Shown here: positions 15,236-21,883 of the stretch, one piece after another
How positions within the stretch are numbered: position 1 is the first letter of the stretch
Layout: the number at the start of each line of letters is the position of its first letter
Assembly (NCBI GenBank): GCA_023389425.1
Contig: JAEWEK010000341.1
Span: 1 to 21,883, forward strand
DNA: 21,883 nt
Direction of reading: 5' to 3'
Origin: Pseudomonadota bacterium
GTDB lineage: Bacteria > Pseudomonadota > Gammaproteobacteria > Burkholderiales > Burkholderiaceae_D
Program-made: the position numbers and the translations under genes
The notes under the pieces: generated by a model
The model's input: only the letters and a program-made list of their open reading frames with translations
What the model was told of the DNA's origin: nothing
The model's database searches: none

Positions 15236-15796
15236 GTGGCAAAACTTTATTTCAGGTACTCGGCGATGAACGCCGGCAAGTCGACCTCCTTGCTGCAGGT
15301 CGCACACAACTACGAAGAGCAGGGCCAACAGGTCAAGCTGTACACGGCCGCGATCGACGACCGCTACGGCGTCGGCCTCATCACGTCGCGGCTCGGGCCG
15401 CAGCGCCAGGTCGACACCTTCACCTCCGGCACCAACTTCCTCGATGATGTTCCGAAAGTCGCCTGCATGCTGGTCGACGAAGCCCAGTTCCTCACCACCG
15501 CCCAGGTCCAGCAACTGCACCAGGTGGCGCAGGTGCGCGGCATCCCGGTGATCTGCTACGGCCTGCGCAGCGACTTCCGCGGCGAGCCATTTCCCGGCTC
15601 GGCCTACCTGCTCGCGCTGGCCGACGACATCGAGGAAATCAAGAACATTTGCACCTGCGGCAAGAAGGCGACCATGAACGTCCGCGTCGACGAGCAGGGC
15701 CGCCGCATCAGGGAGGGCGAACAGGTCAGCATCGGCGGCAACGAGAGCTACCTGCAAGCCTGCGGCCGCTGTTTCTACGCGAGCCCCGACGCTTGA
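15236..15796 (+). CDS. tdk: Thymidine kinase (type II)
   Basis: This gene encodes 186 residues and phosphorylates thymidine with ATP in the salvage route to dTMP. The GTG 15236 start gives (M)AKLYFRYSAMNAGKST, which matches the conserved beginning of E. coli Tdk, and GGAG (15225-15228) stands 7 nt upstream. The P-loop is SAMNAGKST at 9-17, the Walker B/catalytic segment is LVDEAQF at 79-85 with the catalytic Glu82, and the lasso region has the zinc-binding cysteines C139/C141 (CTCG) and C176/C179 (CGRC). GGNESY at 167-172 is the conserved substrate loop. The length is normal. The stop TGA overlaps the presumed TTG start of the next gene, so the two are probably one transcription unit. Confidence 0.96.
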   Translation: MAKLYFRYSAMNAGKSTSLLQVAHNYEEQGQQVKLYTAAIDDRYGVGLITSRLGPQRQVDTFTSGTNFLDDVPKVACMLVDEAQFLTTAQVQQLHQVAQVRGIPVICYGLRSDFRGEPFPGSAYLLALADDIEEIKNICTCGKKATMNVRVDEQGRRIREGEQVSIGGNESYLQACGRCFYASPDA

Positions 15797-16353
15797 ACCC
15801 GGACGCGCTGGCGCACGCTTGCGGCGCGCTGGCGCCGGCCTGGATGTGCGGGCACGCCGACATCCTGCTCTACCTGCTGCCATCGGCGGCGCTGGCGGTC
15901 CTGATCTGGATCGCGTCCAGTGCCCATCCTTTCTTCTTCATCTTCACCGTCGCCGGCACCTTCTGCCATGAGCTCGCCCACTTCGGCGCGGGCCTGCTGA
16001 CCGGCGCCGAGCCGAGCGGCTTCACCGTGATTCCGCGCCGCACCGGGCGCAACTGGGAGCTGGGTTCGGTCACCTTCGACAACCTGCGCTGGTGGAACGC
16101 GGCGCCGAGCGCGCTGGCGCCATTCCTTGTGCTCTTGCTGCCGTTCGCGGTGGCGGCGTGGCGCACCGTGCCGGGATGGCATTTCCGTCCGCTCGACCTG
16201 GCGCTGGCCTTTTTGCTGGCGCCGCAGTTCCTGTCCTTCTGGCCGTCGCCGACCGACTGGCGGCTGGCCGTGCGCTCGTGGCCGTGGCTGCTGGTGATCG
16301 CGGGCGGCCTGGCCTTCCACTTCCGTCACGCCCTGGTCCAGCTCGCCGGATGA
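15793..16353 (+). CDS. Small M50-like membrane zinc metalloprotease
   Basis: This gene encodes 186 residues from TTG 15793, which overlaps the tdk stop (TTGA); the first ATG in frame is 15844 and would give 169 residues. It has hydrophobic spans near 24-41, 47-57, 108-123, 136-150 and 163-176. The active-site motif HELAH (59-63) lies at the edge of the second span, and a possible third zinc ligand, Asp155 in PSPTDW, lies before the last span; together these fit the minimal core of site-2 protease/M50 proteins. No PDZ domain is present. The protein should cut substrates inside or next to the cytoplasmic membrane. Its substrate is unknown, and the link to thymidine kinase is only positional. 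Confidence 0.75.
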   Translation: MNPDALAHACGALAPAWMCGHADILLYLLPSAALAVLIWIASSAHPFFFIFTVAGTFCHELAHFGAGLLTGAEPSGFTVIPRRTGRNWELGSVTFDNLRWWNAAPSALAPFLVLLLPFAVAAWRTVPGWHFRPLDLALAFLLAPQFLSFWPSPTDWRLAVRSWPWLLVIAGGLAFHFRHALVQLAG

Positions 16354-16375
16354 ACTGTTTCCATTACGAAACAGT
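16354..16375. promoter_or_regulatory. Palindromic operator candidate upstream of the TonB receptor
   Basis: A perfect 8-bp inverted repeat, ACTGTTTC (16354-16361) and GAAACAGT (16368-16375), is separated by CATTAC. It overlaps the -35 box of the promoter at 16358-16386. The size and symmetry suit a dimeric repressor, TetR-type or similar. The repressor is not encoded nearby. Confidence 0.55.
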
Positions 16376-16386
16376 GCTTCTATAAT
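16358..16386 (+). promoter_or_regulatory. Sigma-70 promoter of the TonB-dependent receptor
   Basis: The -35 box TTTCCA (16358-16363, four of six consensus bases) and the -10 box TATAAT (16381-16386, perfect) are separated by 17 nt. The inferred start site near 16393 leaves a leader of about 60 nt before ATG 16454. Confidence 0.6.
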
Positions 16387-16453
16387 TACATTTCTGTTAT
16401 CTGGGCCTGCCGTGCGTACCGGCAGGCTATTCTTCCTGCTTTTTGATCAACGC

Positions 16454-18532
16454 ATGTCCGTCCTCCGAATCTGTCTGCCGGCAACGCTGGCGCTGTCCGC
16501 CTCCCTGGCTTCCGCTCAAACCGACACCCCCGCCACCATCGTGGTTGCCGGCAAGCGCGCCGATGTCATCAACAAGATCGACCGCAAGGTGTACCGGGCC
16601 GATGCGGATATCCAGGCCAGCACCGGCAACGCGGCGGACCTGCTGAACAATATTCCCGCGGTGGACGTCGATATCGACGGCAATGTGAGCCTGCGCGGCG
16701 ACACCAGCGTGACCGTCCTGATCGACGGCAAGCCGTCCAGCCAGATGCAGGGCGCGGCGCGGGGCGGGGCGCTGATGGGTTTCGCGGCTGCCGACATCGA
16801 ACAGATCGAGGTCATCACCTCGCCCTCGGCCGAGTTCAAGCCCGACGGCGCGGGCGGCATCATCAATATCGTCACCAAGAAGAACCGCAAGCGCGGCAGC
16901 GCCGGGCAGGTGCTGGCCAACCTGGGCAACGAGGGCCGGCATAACGGCAGCGTGGCAGGAAGCTACAACACGGGCGAAGTCGACCTGAGCGGCAGCCTCG
17001 GCAAGCGCGACGACAGCCGCCGCCGCGTCACCGACAACCAGACCGGCCCGCGCGGCGCCACGCCGACCACGACGCACCAGGTGCAGGACGAAAGCAACGA
17101 CCGCTGGTTCGGCAAGGGGGCGCTGAAATACACGCCGAACGACACCCAGACCATCGGCCTGTCGCTCGATTACGCGACCCGCACCGAGCGCCGCCATTCC
17201 CTGCAAGACGTGGCGCCGCCGAATGCGCCGGCCTACCAGCGCGCCAGCGATGGCGGCGGTCCCCGCACCGATGCGGGCGGCGCCCTGAGCCTGGAACAGA
17301 AGCTGGCGAATCCGGGCGAGGCGCTGTCCTTCTACTTGCAGCGCAGTCATTCGATCGAAACCAACCTGTACGATTACCGCAGCGTGAATCCGCCGCTGCA
17401 GCGCGACTTCAGCCAGCAGGTGTTCGACGTGTCCAAGTTCAGCGGCGCCTACGTCAGGCCGGATGGCGAGGGGTCGACGCTGAAGATGGGCTATGACGTG
17501 GAGCTCAACCACGACGCCTTCAACAACTGGAGCGCCAGCGGCCCAGGCGAGCCGCCGGCGGTCAACCACGCCGCGGACAATCATTACCGCTACAGGCAAG
17601 TGGTCAACGCCGTGTTCGCGACCTATGCCGTCAAGCAGGGCGCGCTGGAAACACTGGGCGGCCTGCGTGTCGAGCAGGTCGACATCCACACCTTGCAGCG
17701 CGTGTCCGGGGACGCCAGCGCACAGCATTACCATCGCCTGTTCCCGACCCTGAACCTGCTGTACACGCTGTCGGACAAGGACGTGCTGTCCTTCGGCTAC
17801 AGCAAGCGGATCAAGAAAACCGATCCCGAGGACCTCAATCCCTACATCAATGCCGCCGATCCGAACAACCTCAGGCAGGGCAATCCGGCGCTGCGTCCCC
17901 AGTCCACCGACGCGCTGGAACTGGGCTACCACCGCGAAACGGCGGGCGCCAGCTACGACGTGACCGGCTACTACCGGCGCAGCCGCGACGGCGACAGCGA
18001 CATCGTGATCCCGCTCGCCAACGGCGTGGTGCTGATGACCAAGGTGAACATGCCGGCAAGCCAGTCCGGCGGCGTCGAGTTCGCTTCGACCGGCAAGCTG
18101 CTGGCCGGGCTCAGCTACAACGTCAGCGGCAACGTGTTCTACAACGAAATCAACGGCGGGGCCGTGGCCGGCGGCAGCAATCGCTCGAACGTCGGCGTCA
18201 ACGGCAAGGCCACGCTCGACTACCAGCTCGGCGCGCGCGACCGCGTGCAGGTCGGCGCCAATTACCGCGGCAAACGCCTGACGCCGCAGGGCTACAACCT
18301 GCCGTTCAATGTCGTCAACATCGGCTATCGCCACCAGATCGACGAGCAGTGGGTGCTGGTGTCGACGCTGTCCGACGCCTTCAACGGCCAGCTCCAGCGC
18401 CGCGTGTATGACACCCCGGCCTTCCACGGCGACTACCGCCGGCAGCAGATGGGACGGGTCGCCTTCCTTGGCTTGTCCTACGCCTTCGGCGGCAAGCGCA
18501 AGGGCAAGGATGCGGAATTCAATTACGAATAA
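16454..18532 (+). CDS. TonB-dependent outer-membrane receptor
   Basis: This gene encodes 692 residues. The start at ATG 16454 gives a clean signal peptide, MSVLRICLPATLALSASLAS, cleaved near A21; a GTG at 16412 is possible but would put a longer, atypical leader in front. Residues about 23-33 (TDTPATIVVAG) may include the TonB box. The plug domain spans about 38-145, with LLNNIPAVDVDIDGNVSLRG, VTVLIDGKPSS, IEQIEVITSPSAEFKPDGAGGIINIVTKK. The rest is a 22-strand-type barrel of the OMP_b-brl_3 kind, with alternating aromatic strands (LSFGYSKRI, TLDYQLGARDRVQVGANYRG). The last residues are FNYE, not the usual terminal Phe. The cargo (siderophore, glycan or other) cannot be told; no partner enzyme or transporter is adjacent. 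A palindromic operator overlaps its promoter. Confidence 0.92.
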   Translation: MSVLRICLPATLALSASLASAQTDTPATIVVAGKRADVINKIDRKVYRADADIQASTGNAADLLNNIPAVDVDIDGNVSLRGDTSVTVLIDGKPSSQMQGAARGGALMGFAAADIEQIEVITSPSAEFKPDGAGGIINIVTKKNRKRGSAGQVLANLGNEGRHNGSVAGSYNTGEVDLSGSLGKRDDSRRRVTDNQTGPRGATPTTTHQVQDESNDRWFGKGALKYTPNDTQTIGLSLDYATRTERRHSLQDVAPPNAPAYQRASDGGGPRTDAGGALSLEQKLANPGEALSFYLQRSHSIETNLYDYRSVNPPLQRDFSQQVFDVSKFSGAYVRPDGEGSTLKMGYDVELNHDAFNNWSASGPGEPPAVNHAADNHYRYRQVVNAVFATYAVKQGALETLGGLRVEQVDIHTLQRVSGDASAQHYHRLFPTLNLLYTLSDKDVLSFGYSKRIKKTDPEDLNPYINAADPNNLRQGNPALRPQSTDALELGYHRETAGASYDVTGYYRRSRDGDSDIVIPLANGVVLMTKVNMPASQSGGVEFASTGKLLAGLSYNVSGNVFYNEINGGAVAGGSNRSNVGVNGKATLDYQLGARDRVQVGANYRGKRLTPQGYNLPFNVVNIGYRHQIDEQWVLVSTLSDAFNGQLQRRVYDTPAFHGDYRRQQMGRVAFLGLSYAFGGKRKGKDAEFNYE

Positions 18533-18730
18533 GCATGCAAATGCCGGGCTGGCAAAACGACACTTCCTGTTTCAGATTGTAAAAAACTGAAAGGGCGACT
18601 TACGCCAGACTTAAGCTGGGCCCGAATTGGCGCAAGCCTGCTCTGTGCGGCCCAGCTATCCTGTAGAATGGGTCGCGAGCAGCCGGCCTGACCGGCGCCA
18701 CCCATCGTTTCAAGCCTGGAGATCAATCGA

Positions 18731-20977
18731 ATGAAGAAGCAAGTGTTGGCGGCAGTATTGGCAGCGTTTGCCATGTCGGCCCACGTGGTAACGGCTCAGC
18801 CCGACAAGTCGGCTCCCGTTGTCCAGCAACTCAAGCCAACTGACGCCCAGGCCCAGGCCGCGCTGTGGGCTTCGCGCGTAATGTCGCGCTACCATTACAA
18901 GGCGCTGCCGCTGGACGACGCGATGTCGGCCAAGATCTACGACAACTACCTCAAGTGGCTGGACAGCGAAAAGCTGTACTTCACCCAGGCCGACCTTGAC
19001 CAGATGGCGCCGAACCGCACCCGGCTCGACGACGCCATCCACAACGAGAACCTGAGCATCCCGTTCCAGATGTTCAACCTGTACGAGCAGCGTTTCGCCG
19101 AGCGCATGGCCTATGCGCGCGAGCTGGTCAACAAGGGCAAGTTCGACTTCACCGCCGACGAATCGATGCAGCTCGACCGCGAAAAGGCGGCCTGGCCGAA
19201 GACCGACGACGAAGTGCGCGACCTGTGGCGCAAGCGCGTCAAGAACGACTGGCTGCGCCTGAAGCTGGCGGGCAAGGATGACAAGAGCATCCGCGACACG
19301 CTGGACAAACGCTACGAGAGCTACCAGAACCGCATCAAAAAGCTCAACAGCGAAGACGTGTTCCAGATGTTCATGAACGCCTACGCCACCGCGATCGAGC
19401 CGCACACCAATTACCTCGGTCCCCGTTCGGCCGAGAACTTCGACATTCAAATGCGGCTGTCGCTGGAAGGCATCGGCGCGGTGCTGCAGGCGCGCGACGA
19501 CTACACCATCATCCGCGAAATCGTGCCGGGCGGCCCGGTGGCCTTGTCGGGCAAGCTGAAGGTCGGCGACCGCATCGTCGGCGTGGCCCAGGGCGACAAG
19601 GGCCCATTCACCGACGTGCTCGGCTGGCGCATCGACGATGTCGTGCAGCTGGTGCGCGGCGACAAGGATTCCACCGTGCGGCTGGACGTGATTCCCGGCG
19701 GCGCCGGTCAGGACGCCAAGCACATCACCGTGTCGCTGGTGCGCAAGAAGATCAGCATGGAAGAGCAGTCCGCCAAGAAGTCGATCATCAAGGTCAAGGA
19801 AGGCGGCGTCGAGAAGCGCATCGGCGTGATCTCGCTGCCCAGCTTCTACATGGACTTCGAAGGCCGCCGCCGCGGCGACAAGGACTACAAGAGCGCCACC
19901 CGCGACGTGGCCAAGCTGCTGACCGAGCTCAAGAAGGACAAGGTGGACAACGTCCTCGTCGACCTGCGCAACAACGGCGGCGGTTCGCTGCCGGAAGCGG
20001 TCGAGCTGACCGGCCTGTTCATCGGCAAGGGCCCGGTGGTCCAGCAGCGTTCGGCTGAAGGCCGCGTGGACGTCGAGAGCGACAACAGCCCGGGCCTGGC
20101 CTGGGACGGCCCGATGGGCGTGCTCATCAACCGCGGTTCGGCCTCGGCGTCGGAAATCTTCGCCGCCGCCATCCAGGACTATGGCCGCGGCATCGTGATC
20201 GGCGAGCCGAGCTTCGGCAAGGGCACGGTGCAGACCCTCATCAACCTCAACAACTTCGCCCCGAAAGACGTCAAGTACGGGGAGCTGAAGATGACGATCG
20301 CCCAGTTCTTCCGCATCAATGGCGGCACCACGCAGTTGCGCGGCGTTACCCCGGACATCAAGCTTCCGGTCACTGGCGATGTCGAAAATTTCGGCGAGTC
20401 CTCGTATGACAATGCGCTGCCGTGGGTGCAGATCAAGCCTGCCAGCTATGCGCCGGCCGGCGAGCTGAAGGACCTGATCGGCCCGCTGCAGAAGCGCCAT
20501 GACGCCCGCGTCGCCAAGGACACCGACTTCCAGTACCTCGAGGAAGACATCGCCGAAGCGAAGAAGCTGCGCAAGGACAACACCATCTCGCTGAACGAGG
20601 CGGTGCGCCGCAAGGAGCGCGACAGCCAGGAAGCCAAGGCGCAACTGCGCGAAGCCCGCCTGGCCAACAAGGGCGACGAACCGGCCGCCGGCCCGGCCGC
20701 GGCGGAAAAGCGCGGCAATGTGCCGGCCCCGACCAAGCCGGCGAAGGCGGTGGTGGCCGCCCGCAATACGCCGCGCCAGGATGACGGCCTGCAGGCGGAC
20801 GAGCGCAGCCTGTCGGACCAGCTCGCCGCCGAGAAAAAGGCCAAGGACGCCAAGGACATCCTCCTGCAGGAAGCCGCCCACATCCTCGCGGATGAGTCGG
20901 TGATGCTCAAGACGGATACGCGCCTGGCGAACCGCACCATGCCTTATCTGCCGTCCACCCGCATTCCGGGCAACTGA
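18731..20977 (+). CDS. prc: Tail-specific protease Prc (C-terminal processing peptidase, S41A)
   Basis: This gene encodes 748 residues, a periplasmic protease that degrades proteins with unstructured nonpolar C-termini and trims cell-envelope proteins. A signal peptide covers residues 1-22. A helical N-terminal region with the family pattern SRYHYKALPLDDAMS...YLKWLDSEKLYF follows, then a PDZ domain at about 240-335 (SLEGIGAVL...IVPGGPVALSGKLKVGDRIVGV), then the S41 peptidase domain at about 360-545. The catalytic Ser is S472 (GSASASEIF) and Lys is K497 (FGKGTVQ), 25 residues apart as in E. coli Prc. The C-terminal domain (DUF3340-like) has an Ala/Pro/Lys-rich linker near 655-690. GGAG (18718-18721) stands 9 nt before ATG. 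A strong terminator follows. Confidence 0.95.
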   Translation: MKKQVLAAVLAAFAMSAHVVTAQPDKSAPVVQQLKPTDAQAQAALWASRVMSRYHYKALPLDDAMSAKIYDNYLKWLDSEKLYFTQADLDQMAPNRTRLDDAIHNENLSIPFQMFNLYEQRFAERMAYARELVNKGKFDFTADESMQLDREKAAWPKTDDEVRDLWRKRVKNDWLRLKLAGKDDKSIRDTLDKRYESYQNRIKKLNSEDVFQMFMNAYATAIEPHTNYLGPRSAENFDIQMRLSLEGIGAVLQARDDYTIIREIVPGGPVALSGKLKVGDRIVGVAQGDKGPFTDVLGWRIDDVVQLVRGDKDSTVRLDVIPGGAGQDAKHITVSLVRKKISMEEQSAKKSIIKVKEGGVEKRIGVISLPSFYMDFEGRRRGDKDYKSATRDVAKLLTELKKDKVDNVLVDLRNNGGGSLPEAVELTGLFIGKGPVVQQRSAEGRVDVESDNSPGLAWDGPMGVLINRGSASASEIFAAAIQDYGRGIVIGEPSFGKGTVQTLINLNNFAPKDVKYGELKMTIAQFFRINGGTTQLRGVTPDIKLPVTGDVENFGESSYDNALPWVQIKPASYAPAGELKDLIGPLQKRHDARVAKDTDFQYLEEDIAEAKKLRKDNTISLNEAVRRKERDSQEAKAQLREARLANKGDEPAAGPAAAEKRGNVPAPTKPAKAVVAARNTPRQDDGLQADERSLSDQLAAEKKAKDAKDILLQEAAHILADESVMLKTDTRLANRTMPYLPSTRIPGN

Positions 20978-21001
20978 GCGGCTTCAGCTCCTTCCTGCAT
21001 C

Positions 21002-21026
21002 AAGGCCCCGTTCGGGGCCTTTTTTT
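21002..21026 (+). terminator. Rho-independent terminator of prc
   Basis: AAGGCCCCG (21002-21010) pairs with CGGGGCCTT (21013-21021), forming a tight hairpin, followed by T to 21026. It lies 24 nt after the prc stop. Confidence 0.93.
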
Positions 21027-21030
21027 CGGG

Positions 21031-21162
21031 CGCTGTCTGCGTTAAATGTTGACCTAAACATTGGACCGCTGCTGCGCCGAGAGCTGCAAGCATGCACATT
21101 CAGCATGGGTTCCGGCGTCCGCCGGAACGACGAATCGCTTTCAACACTTAACGCAGACAGCG
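21031..21162. repeat. 132-bp element with 22-bp terminal inverted repeats (MITE-like)
   Basis: The left end 21031-21052 starts CGCTGTCTGCGTTAA and the right end 21141-21162 is its reverse complement with 21 of 22 bases matching (the mismatch is at 21046). The 88-bp interior contains a second perfect inverted repeat, GTTCCGGCG (21109-21117) and CGCCGGAAC (21120-21128), resembling a REP unit. No convincing gene lies inside. The element begins 4 nt after the prc terminator. Size, end symmetry and lack of coding suit a non-autonomous mobile element or a REP-derived unit; no clear target-site duplication is seen. Confidence 0.6.
21109..21128. repeat. REP-like palindrome inside the inverted-repeat element
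   Basis: A 9-bp perfect inverted repeat with a 2-nt centre (GTTCCGGCG, TC, CGCCGGAAC), preceded by ATGG and followed by GACG. The pattern TGGGTTCC...GGAACGACG resembles dispersed REP sequences of other proteobacteria; copy number here is unknown. Confidence 0.5.
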
Positions 21163-21379
21163 TCATTTTTCGTCCGTACAAGTCAGCACGCTCCTACGCC
21201 GCGAAAACATGATGGAAGAAAATTCGGGCGTTCCGCGAATCAATTTTTCCCAAAGTCATTATTATTCGTGGAAAACATTCCGTCGAACTCATCCAATCGA
21301 AAACGGCACTTTTTTTGCTTGTGTTAGGATAATTCTGCCGTTGTAAAAAGAATAATCTTGCATATAAGGAGTAACCATC
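21163..21379. other. AT-rich leader region before the last gene
   Basis: These 217 bases, the rest of the 402-bp gap after prc, are clearly richer in A/T than the coding DNA. GATAAT (21329-21334) and AATAAT (21352-21357) are possible -10 elements, but neither has a good -35 partner. AAGGAG (21366-21371) is the ribosome site of the next gene. I see no gene or tRNA here. Confidence 0.4.
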
Positions 21380-21883
21380 TTGATACGTCATCTAATTGTT
21401 GCGGCCTTCGCGGCAAGCGCCTGTGCGGCGCACGCCGACGTCGTGCCGGCCGGAGCGTCTTCCGGAACATCTTCGGGCATCCTGTCCGGCTGGACCGGTG
21501 CCAATGGCAGCGATGTGCTGGGTTCGGGCGTCCTGTCCGGCAATCTCAGCCTCATCGGTGGCATCTCGTACGCGGACGCGGCCAAGGCCGCCGGGGATGG
21601 CGCGACCCTGGCGGACGTCCTGTACGGCAAGGCCAGCGCCAGCGTCGCGCAGACGATGGACGGCCAGACCACCCTGTTCTACAAGCAGGGCATCGATGGC
21701 ATGTACCTGCTCGGCGCCGGCCACGGCATCCTGGCGGCCATGCTGGGTGATGGCGTGTCGGTGGTCGGCTCGGCCAACGGCGTGACCGTCACCCCGGGCG
21801 TGGGCGCAGGCGGCAGCAGCCTGGGCGGCACCGGCGCGGCGGTCAGCGGAGATTCGCCCGGCGCCCTGGGCGGTGTCGTGGGC
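21380..21883 (+). CDS. Exported Gly/Ala-rich protein, N-terminal part (3' end outside window)
   Basis: The first 168 residues are present. The TTG 21380 start is chosen because AAGGAG (21366-21371) stands 8 nt upstream and the frame opens directly with a signal peptide, (M)IRHLIVAAFAASACAAHA, cleaved before DVVPAG. The mature part is rich in Gly, Ser, Ala and Leu, with repeated short phrases (ASSGTSSGILSGWTGANGSD, VLGSGVLSGNLSLIGG). A moderately hydrophobic segment, YLLGAGHGILAAMLGDGVSV, is followed by a Gly-rich tail (GVGAGGSSLGGTGAAVSGDS) that continues past the window. I recognise no family. It could be a surface or matrix protein with a glycine-rich repeat region further on; whether it ends in a sorting signal such as PEP-CTERM cannot be seen. 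Confidence 0.7.
   Translation, partial: MIRHLIVAAFAASACAAHADVVPAGASSGTSSGILSGWTGANGSDVLGSGVLSGNLSLIGGISYADAAKAAGDGATLADVLYGKASASVAQTMDGQTTLFYKQGIDGMYLLGAGHGILAAMLGDGVSVVGSANGVTVTPGVGAGGSSLGGTGAAVSGDSPGALGGVVG

Noticed and set aside
16427..18427. A 666-codon frame on the minus strand
   Set aside because: It is antisense to the TonB receptor, which has a signal peptide, plug and barrel; the antisense product is composition-driven.
18567..18592. Inverted repeat TTTCAG/CTGAAA after the TonB receptor, considered as terminator
   Set aside because: Only 6 bp with an 11-nt loop and no T tract on either strand; too weak to call.
18710..20881. A 723-codon frame on the minus strand
   Set aside because: It runs antisense to prc in a high-GC gene; the product is Val/Leu/Arg/His/Asp-rich without any domain, and prc is unambiguous.
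21061..21327. An 88-codon frame with WVPASAGTTN
   Set aside because: It is a translation of the REP-like palindrome and AT-rich spacer; such frames arise over REP sequences in many genomes.
1..21883. CRISPR array, rRNA, prophage or transposase genes
   Set aside because: No regularly spaced direct repeats, rRNA-like sequence, or recognisable phage or transposase proteins were seen.

Overview
The window is high-GC DNA, densely coded, with short intergenic gaps, Shine-Dalgarno sites of the AGGAG type and several GTG/TTG starts. A DUF4214/beta-helix exported protein, many c-type cytochromes and a large TonB receptor suggest a betaproteobacterium of the Oxalobacteraceae, Massilia/Telluria-like. 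That placement is inference from gene content and style; no database was searched.

Layout. (1) 1-2418, plus strand: the 3' end of an exported beta-helix gene, a coupled lipoprotein gene ending in a clear terminator, then a complete DUF4214 + beta-helix paralogue that is almost identical to the first copy over most of the shared part. (2) 2486-7198, minus strand: an operon read from high to low coordinates: tri-haem cytochrome c, [2Fe-2S] subunit and molybdopterin subunit of a periplasmic oxidoreductase of the isoquinoline 1-oxidoreductase/aldehyde oxidase type, joined by two ATGA overlaps, followed after about 40 nt by a SRAP (YedK/HMCES-type) gene. (3) 7334-8667: tRNA-Leu(UAA) with its terminator, then an AT-richer RDD membrane protein gene. 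(4) 8671-9928: a VOC-fold protein and a divergent AraC-type regulator. (5) 10012-11934: a 46-residue peptide with 12 cysteines (metallothionein-like), a YtkA/FixH-like lipoprotein and a MauG/CcpA-like di-haem cytochrome, the last two ATGA-coupled. (6) 12088-15116: a solitary ParB-like DNA-binding protein followed at 20 nt by an exported penicillin-acylase-family Ntn hydrolase. (7) 15236-16353: thymidine kinase overlapping a small M50-like membrane metalloprotease. (8) 16354-20977: a TonB-dependent receptor behind a promoter that carries a perfect inverted repeat, then the tail-specific protease Prc with a strong terminator. (9) 20978-21883: a roughly 130-bp element with 22-bp terminal inverted repeats, an AT-rich leader, and the start of an exported Gly/Ala-rich protein with a TTG start that runs off the window.

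Most genes are ordinary members of known families. The parts most worth following up are the cysteine-rich peptide beside the YtkA/MauG pair, the terminal-inverted-repeat element after prc, the palindromic operator before the TonB receptor, and the duplicated beta-helix genes.
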